From the NCBI RefSeq assembly GCF_030052815.1, contig NC_079495.1:114225795-114289794 (forward strand): DNA of 64,000 nt, in the 5' to 3' direction. Of this stretch, positions 56,947-64,000 are shown in pieces. The translations under genes were made by a program, and so were the position numbers. A model generated the notes under the pieces. The model ran no database searches and was not told the DNA's origin. It saw only the letters and a list, made by a program, of their open reading frames with translations. This DNA comes from Hevea brasiliensis. Its lineage: Eukaryota > Streptophyta > Magnoliopsida > Malpighiales > Euphorbiaceae. Within the stretch, counting starts at the first letter, position 1, and each line of letters begins with the position of its first letter.

Positions 56947-57597
56947 ACTTTGTAATGACCCAAACCAGGGGCCATTACCAGCGTTAGGGATCGAGTTAGC
57001 TTAAGGTTGCTAGAACCCATAGCAAGCCTAAGAACCCATTAAACATAAACATATTCTTATATCTCACACTCCAAGCATACTCCAAACCATTATACCTTAG
57101 TTTTCTCATTCATAAATTAACATAAAATTTGTCACACCCTACTCCCCTGTAAGATGCAACATGATCCCGTAGTACATCTAATGAATTACCGTACTTCGCC
57201 TACCGATAACCCATTAGATATACTACAAGGGATTTTAAAACAATTTTCGTGAAATTTAAATCATCGGTTAAAATCTGGTATTATAAATTTTTTTTCAAAA
57301 TTTTTTCAAACAAATCTCATCATAAGGAAACATTTCATTGATTACAAGACTCAAAATTTATAATACAAAATTATTCAAGTAAATGAAATCCCAAATTTAC
57401 ATTTACAATAATTTACATTTAATTACATACCAAAATATTTTATAAGAGTTTTTTTATACAACTGCTCAAATAATTTACATACATATTATTACATGCATAC
57501 ATCAAAACCTATGTACATGGGTATACCTATAATATACCTGGAGCTGATTTGAAAGTGTCTTCAAAGAAATTTACTCACTGCTCTATGCTCTTCTTAC

Positions 57598-60155
57598 CTG
57601 CGACAGCATACAAAGCTATCGCTGAGTGGTGAACTCAGTGGTGCACAACTATAATTTAAAACATAGTACAATATACATTGACAAAATTTACAGTAAATAA
57701 TTTGGAAATCTGAATACTCATCAAATTTCAAAACTCAAAATATTCATTGCCAATAATGTAAATCATTTGTATAAAATGACTTTGATCACGAAATTCAATT
57801 TATCAAATCATGACTAACCATTTGAGGTAGTTCCAACAAAATCAATTATACATAAATCATAACTGAAATCATAATTCTTTACTGTTCAAAAACATTCTGT
57901 GTCTCAAAACTTATGTTGTATCTCAAAAATCATATTGTATCTCAAAAACCATTCTTTATCTCAAAAATCATTCTTTATCTCACTAACTATGCAAGACTAA
58001 TCCGAAAGGGCCATATTCGATGTGATTCTAACTCCCTATGGTCGGGGAGGTCGAATCAGATTCTAACTCCCTATGGTCGGGGAGGTCGAATCATAGTGCA
58101 CAGTACCATCACAATAATGAATCTTCCGCAAGGGCCATAACGATAAAATAAACTTAGATAACCTCAAATCAGAGGAAAATCTAAGCCTGTGCACGTACCA
58201 TGGTAATCAAAACACAACTAACTCCATTGTCTTCTCAACAAATGAGAGAGATGGGTAATAACCTAGTCAAGCATCTATAGTGAGATATAAAACAATATCA
58301 CAATCCTTTTAGTGAGCATAAATCACAATATAATTCGATTCAAAGTCAATTTTAATATCCAATAATTTTTATACTCATCACAATTCAAATAATAAATTTG
58401 CATTTTTTCATGAAAATTACCATCATAATTCAAAATATGTTCTATCACAATTTTCCAAAACATAATTTATTCAATCCATAACGATGCTTAATACTTGTGG
58501 AAATACCATTTCACAAAGCTAAATTCATACATACTATAACAATTTCAATAATCATTGAATTAAATTGAATGCTTGTTAAACATAATACATAAGAAAATAT
58601 GTCATTTAATCATATGAAATATTCAAAACAAAATCAGTTAAAAACTAGTTGTGCACAAACCTCTGATAACTGTCTCTTGGCTCTGACTCAGTGTTTCCTT
58701 CCCTCTCCCTGAGTCTTTGCTAACTGAGAAACACAATTTGAAGTGTTTGATTTAATTAAACCGTTCTCTAACGATAATGTTTGATAAATAATTCACTGAA
58801 TGCTATTATTTGCTTAATCAACTTAATATATCGACCCTCGATGCGTTTTAGGTAATTTAGGTTTTAACGTTACTAATATGTCACATTCGATAGTCTTTTA
58901 GGGTTGGTACATGTTACCAAGTTCATTTCCATGTATCTTGCATTTTCTTGCAATTTGCTGGATTCCGGGATACTAGTTTGACCTAGCCGGACGACCTATT
59001 TTCGTCAGTTTTCGGGTTTCGGTCAAAACTAAAAACTTGTAGATCTATGTCTTATTGCACGAGGCGCAAAATTTCAGATCATTCTGAGTTATGTAGACCA
59101 AGTTATGGTCATTTTACTATTGCTGGTCAAATTGCACCAAAATTGGTCATTTTAGGTCATTTTAGGTTCAGCCAGTTTCTGGACCCGAACTTGTGCAAGC
59201 TTTTTGACTTGCTTATGGTCATTTCTGGGCTTTGGTGTCTTCATAAGACTTGTAGATATGGGTCTTAACTATTCATGGTTAAAATTTCAGGTCAATTGGA
59301 CCTGTTTGGGGTGAGTTATGGCCTAAATACTAACTGCTGCCCAAATGGTCAATTTTCAGGCCTTACTTGCACTTAATCCGGATTTGGTCATTTTTCAAGC
59401 TACCTTGCAAGCAGAATTTTGGCAAGCTTCCTTCATGAAAGTTGGCACATTTTGTGCCTAGTTTCACCTCCAATTGGTCTCATACCAATTGGAGCCACAC
59501 AATTAAAGTTATAGGCCTAAAACACAAACTGCCTTATTGAAATTCTTGCATACACATCAAGCATCACTTTTAACACTCACCAAACTTAACATTCAAACCA
59601 ATTCTGATTGTACCACAATCTAAACATAATTTATAACATATTATAGGTCATTTTGGCAGCTTGCAATTACATTCAATGTACACCAACAATTGCAGAATTT
59701 GTCCAACTCAATTTACAACAATTCAATCACCAATTCATGCTCATTTACATGTCAAACTTCACACCATCATTCATGCACTCAAACTGCCATAACAACCAAC
59801 ACATTTTAACATCATTATTCCATAAACCAAGCATGAATTCCGGTATTCTTCAAGAGCTAACAAACTGCCACAATGGTACATTTATATTCCATTAATTTCC
59901 AAGCTTTAAATTTCATTTCACATTTACATATACTAAGTATACATCACCCAAACAATTTCCTACACAATATACATTTAATCAATCATTTAATTCACCATTT
60001 ACAAGCAAAAATAAACTGCCTTCAAGGTGTTTCCATGGCTGCCAAAAGGACACATCCCCATTTAAACATCAAACCTTAAAAATCTCTCCATAATTCAAGT
60101 ACCCATAACCTCCTCACAAACTTTAATGAAGCACTAATAAAAAATACATACTTAC
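57598..60155 (-). other. Predicted leader intron in solo LTR C2
   Basis: Donor GTG|GTAAGT at 60155; acceptor TGCTGTCGCAG|G ending at 57598. The stems are identical to C1. The acceptor is directly followed by GTAAGA, a consensus donor. Confidence 0.48.
58024..58093 (-). repeat. Two 35-bp tandem repeats in C2
   Basis: Units 58024-58058 and 58059-58093, the counterpart of the C1 repeat at 20409-20478. The two units of C2 agree at the base where the two C1 units differ. Confidence 0.9.
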
Positions 60156-61440
60156 CACTTTGGAAACTCTTCAAAACTTCACCAAAACTTGATCTTCTTG
60201 CTGCCTATCTACTGCCCATGGTGTGAGGATTAACTTTAATGAAGGGAAGTGGAGAGAAAGAAGCTTGGATCACCCTTGCATGGAGCTCCAAAACCATGCA
60301 ACAATGGAGTTCTTCCCTTCTCCATTTTTGGCTGAATTTTAAGAAATGAGGAAGATGACAATCTGCTGGTCCATGATGAAGATTAAATGGTCCACTTTAA
60401 TGAGTTAGTGGAGCACTATTGCAAGTTTAATGTTAATTTATTCAAAAGTTTCAATTTCCCACATTTAACTCCCCATTTTTGCTATTTACATTAGGTACCT
60501 CTAAATTAATTTTTCATTGTATTTTCCAAGTGTAATATTATTTATTTTTGATCGACATTTAGGTCAAAAGACAATTCGGGTGTCAAATGACCACAATGCC
60601 CCTGTTCGGGTTGCATTCCCGATTTTTCGGTAACACCGAGTTTTGTTCGTTTTCCGATTTCTCACTTTTCTTTGTACTAATTAATTAATTTTTCTTTGAT
60701 ATTTCTAATGATATTTATACTTCAATAAATATTTATTTGAGTTCTAAAAATGTTTTCCAAGGTTCTCCGTGGTCCAGGGCTAGTCAACGGTCCACGCCGT
60801 GACTTCCCGGTGCGTTCACCCATCCCTAGGGTTCTCGGCTCGCTTAACTTGGTTACATTTCTTTGCTATTATTTTTCCTTTGTTTTTCTTGTATTTTCTT
60901 TTCTTGCATTTCATTATTTTATGTCTCCTCACTCATATCGAAGTGTAGTTCTAGGCATCTTAGCTGTCTGGACAACTCTGATCACCGGAACAGTAGAACG
61001 CACTACCGAAAATAGGGGTGTTGCAAAATTGGTTTAAAATTTGAACCTTCACATACATAAAATCTCTAAAGTGAAATTAGTTCATACATACACTTTCACA
61101 TAAGGAGTTAGCTTACATTTCAACCATTCGTAATTACATCACTTATACTTACAATACAACATCAACACAATAACTATTCCTTTACATATTACATGCTCAC
61201 TAAACATATAACATACATATGAAAACTCTATAGTTACTTCGACTGCTCAACTGCAAAGAACTCTTCTATTCCTGTACTCTTACACCAAGGGTTAGGGGAA
61301 AAGGGTGAGCTTATACAAGCTTAGTGAGTAAACTAATCAATATTAACTAATTATATCATTCATTTCATGCATATGCAGTGCATCATCCAAATGAGTTATT
61401 CACATCATAAACATTCCACATAAGATGGATTTGTCACTAG

Positions 61441-61490
61441 TGATTCCCCAAATTCAATATGCCAGTGATTCCCCAAATTCAATATGCCCA
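61441..61490 (-). repeat. 25-bp tandem duplication in D 5' LTR
   Basis: TGATTCCCCAAATTCAATAT begins at 61441 and again at 61466; the other D LTR has one unit (~31540). Confidence 0.93.
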
Positions 61491-63209
61491 ACTCATACAG
61501 TGGCTCCTCAGGACTTTCGCTTAATATATCTAATATGCTCGGCTCATATAGAGGCTTCTTAGGACTTTCACTTAAAAGTAGTGCATTAGGGGCTTATTAG
61601 GCCTCACTTAATCTTACCACCACGTATCATGATGATCACCTCATAATATAACATATACATAATAAAGGGGGAGCCAGTGGGTCAGCCAAATTCCATCATG
61701 CATCGATAACAATTATGCAAAAATGTAACATATTCGTGTTCTATATATATATACCTTAGTAAATAATGAAATGATGCATGTGGATGATCATGAATTACAT
61801 TTAAAGAATTTACATTTATTAAGGTTAGAGTTACTCACCTCTTATAGCCTATCAACTATCTAACACGGACGGTAGCTAGCCTTGGATCCTTAGCTTCCTG
61901 AATCCTTCAAGTTTGGTCCCATAAACATTGGAACCTAAGGAGATATTTGAAGCTCTAGAACTCTATACACATAACAAACATCTATTTTTAGGCCCTTAGG
62001 AACCTTAAGATCATGTTTTGGAACCTTAGAACTAAAGGAGAATTATGGCTAGTAGAACCAAGTTCAGCTGCTGAACCCTTAAACATCGGGTGCCCAATTG
62101 GGCAGTAGCCACTATGGTTGTTGAAGTTTTAGGCTTCGACTATAGAACCTGGAATTTTTCCATATTCTTTTCCGAGAAACTACATGCTTTGACTTTGGAA
62201 AGGTTTTCAGCAATCGAACCTAGGAATTTCTAGAATTCCCAAGTCAAAAACCAACAAAACTTCTCTCCCAAAGTCTCTAAAACATACCACAAAGCTCCAA
62301 AACACAATCCTAACATATAAGCGCATTCCTAAGGCCCTAAATAACTTGAATTCATGCTCAAAGCTTACATGAAATCATTAAGAGCTAGGATTTAAACAAT
62401 CTTCCATTATTACATAAATAAGACATTCTTAGGTTTAATTAAGGAAACTAATCATTCTAGGTCCATAAACACTTAGACTTGACAGAAAGTAAGAACAAAA
62501 CAACGAAAATCATACTTTCATCCAAAATCTCAACATGTAACTCTTTTCCCCAAAATCAAAAACTTAAACCATGCAAAAATCAAATGCAATTCGATCCCAC
62601 TCTCTTAGTCATAATTTCATACCAAAACATGTAGGAAATTTCAATTGGAAATAGGAAGAAAATCACCTTTCTCTTATGGAACTAGGTAGAGAGAGATTGG
62701 AGGAAATCTTTAAGATCCTTCAAATTCTTGAACTCCCTAATCAATCTAAGACTTCTAGCTTCTTAAAAGATCAAAGTAAAAGAATGTAAGGAGGAAAATT
62801 CCTTTTGCATGCAACAAAAGTTGAGAGAGAAGAGAAACTTACTTTTCTTTTTAAATTTAATTGAAATAGGCTATTTATATGCCCACTATTGAGGGGACCT
62901 TTGACTGCTTTCACTGGAGTACTTTCTATCCAAATGAGCATTTGAATAGTAAAAAGGACTTCGGCCGCCGAAAGTCCATCCTTTGACTGCCAAATTTCCT
63001 TCAACTCAAAACATACTTAAAAACTTTTCTTTAGTCTAAAACCATTAAAAAATTTTCTTTCTTAATACATTTTTAATTAAATCACATACATTTATTTATA
63101 CATATTCATACACTTTTCACTACCATTCCCTACTTGTGGAATCTTGAATTCCGCCAGAATATTCCCTTGATGATAGAAATTCCAACATTGGAAAATAGTG
63201 GGTGTTACA

Positions 63210-63599
63210 GTTGAATGTTAGTTTATAAAATTTAATATTTGACTCTTGATTCTTGGCTCTAATTTTCAATAATTTGGTATAAGAGCCTAATCTTTGGGAC
63301 CGTTGATCGGAGTATTACTCATGGTGCTGCTTAAAGTTTTACTCATGTACAATTCAGGACTGTGAAGCTTACTGGTCAAGGACCATGCTTACTTGGTATT
63401 ATAAGTGAGATTATACCAAGTCACTATAGCAGATTCATCTAGCATTGTGGGTAGCATTAAAAAGTTAGTGTGAACTATAAGTATTAGTGCATGTGCATGT
63501 AATCTTATTCACAAGGCCATAATTAGTAGGCCCTTAACGATGGAGCTAGGATAACACCACCCATAGATGATAAGATAAAGAAGCATGGATGATCAAAGT
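63210..63599 (+). other. End of a Copia LTR, primer site and leader
   Basis: TTGGTATAAGAGC (63274-63286) resembles the initiator tRNA-Met primer site TGGTATCAGAGC with one base changed. The preceding TTTTCA (~63263-63268) may be the LTR end. The LTR's 5' part would lie across D at about 29368-30924. The leader shows no reading frame. Confidence 0.5.
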
Positions 63600-64000
63600 G
63601 GGGAAGGCCATATTTGCACTCAGGACCTTTGGAGGATGACTTAAGCACACCAAAAATGCATAGTTACCTAAGGAGATATGGTACATCTAAGCCACTTTAT
63701 TCATGAAGAGAAATGATGCTCATCTATAATTATTGGAGAATGAACTCTTACCTACCTCACAAAAGGAAATGACACTACGATCATTTTACTAAAAAGTAAA
63801 GTCTCTTTGCAATGAAGTTTCTAAATTAGATCTAGAGTCTAAAATTAGTGAAGCAAGAATGAAGAGAATTATTATTCATGGCTTGAGACCAAAATTTAAT
63901 CCTACTATCACTGCAATACATGGTTGGGCAACCCAACTAATGTTATTAGACTTAGAAAATCTATTAGTTGCATAGGAAATGCTAGATAAGAAAAATATAG
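63600..64000 (+). pseudogene. gag: Copia-type gag fragment, running off the window
   Basis: From about 63793 the frame reads KVKSLCNEVSKLDLESKISE, then RMKRIIIHGLRP and ENLLVA, the conserved C-terminal half of plant Ty1/Copia gag (the UBN2-like retrotransposon gag family). Stops at 63790-63792 and 63973-63975 break it. Upstream fragments (WRMNSYLP-like, ~63735) are in another frame, so at least one frameshift is present. It is the oldest host element of the D nest. Confidence 0.78.

Larger units (their letters stand above)
57130..61025 (-). mobile_element. Solo LTR C2 (3.90 kb)
   Basis: TGTCACACCC to TGTTGCA (the usual TGTTACA with one change), with a perfect duplication AAATT (57125-57129 and 61026-61030). 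It closely matches C1. The donor (60155) is GTG|GTAAGTAT and the stem-loops are at 57598-57645. Confidence 0.95.
30925..63209 (-). mobile_element. Family D: Ty3/Gypsy chromovirus, about 10 kb, with five nested insertions
   Basis: On the minus strand: 5' LTR 63209-56951, primer site, gag, protease, RT, RNase H, integrase, chromodomain, purine tract, 3' LTR 40886-30925. Removing E, C2, H, F (with G inside) and one copy of each target duplication leaves about 10.05 kb, with LTRs of about 2.25 and 2.36 kb. The outer target duplication is only 4 bp as read (GTTG, 30921-30924 and 63210-63213); a fifth base may have mutated. All coding domains are broken. Confidence 0.92.
56951..63209 (-). repeat. 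Family D 5' LTR, split by solo LTR C2
   Basis: TGTAATGACCC at 56951 to GGTGTTACA at 63209; about 2.36 kb without C2. It aligns with the 3' LTR. A 25-bp tandem duplication (61441-61490) and an extra ~80 nt near 62080-62160 are absent from the other copy. Confidence 0.93.

Overview
The window is a nest of plant transposable elements, and I could support no host gene, tRNA, rRNA or CRISPR array. Long-LTR Ty3/Gypsy elements with tRNA-iMet-type primer sites, chromodomain-like pol ends, a plant-type non-LTR retrotransposon, a hAT-like element and a Copia gag point to heterochromatin of a large angiosperm genome, probably a eudicot. I cannot name the species from the sequence alone. Family letters A to H are mine.

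Layout. 1-16539: family A, a tandem LTR-internal-LTR-internal-LTR chromovirus array (+ strand) with a decayed gag-pol. It sits inside the 3' LTR of family B. 16540-27717: family B (- strand), a gag-only element with ~3.8 kb LTRs, whose gag is split by a solo LTR of family C (19450-23420). 27718-30924: older ground carrying a 5'-truncated LINE (27795-29272, 16-bp target duplication) and a hAT-like element (29431-30316, 8-bp duplication); part of it looks like a Copia LTR. 30925-63209: family D (- strand), a chromovirus of about 10 kb once insertions are removed. Its left LTR holds the complete gag-only element E (32320-40024). Its internal region holds solo LTRs H (40990-44353) and F (46134-53381), and F itself holds solo LTR G (46797-50854). 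Its right LTR holds a second solo C (57130-61025). 63210-64000: the end of a Copia LTR, a primer site and a broken Copia gag, which is what D landed in.

Every insertion inside B, D or F has both ends in view and perfect 5-bp target duplications: TTCTT, TAAGC, TAGAA, GATAA, TCTTC, AAATT. The order of events is therefore readable: Copia, then D, then E/H/F/C2, then G into F; and separately B, then C1 and A.

The observation most worth following is shared LTR architecture. In families A, B, C, E, F, G and H the 3-4 kb LTR runs in the same order: a terminal box; in A, B, E, F and G a TGACATCA palindrome about 545 nt in; a good 5' splice site about 0.7-0.9 kb in; three or four ~100-nt modules spaced about 213 and 194 nt; and two adjacent stem-loops, 450-700 nt before the LTR 3' end, ending exactly at a likely 3' splice site. 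Paired bases of the stems change together between families. Family D has a shorter version with a hairpin, a long pyrimidine tract and CAG|G. I infer a leader intron carried inside the LTR, with a structured acceptor, that would let one promoter make both full-length genomic RNA and a spliced gag-pol mRNA. No transcript data are available here, so this is a hypothesis.
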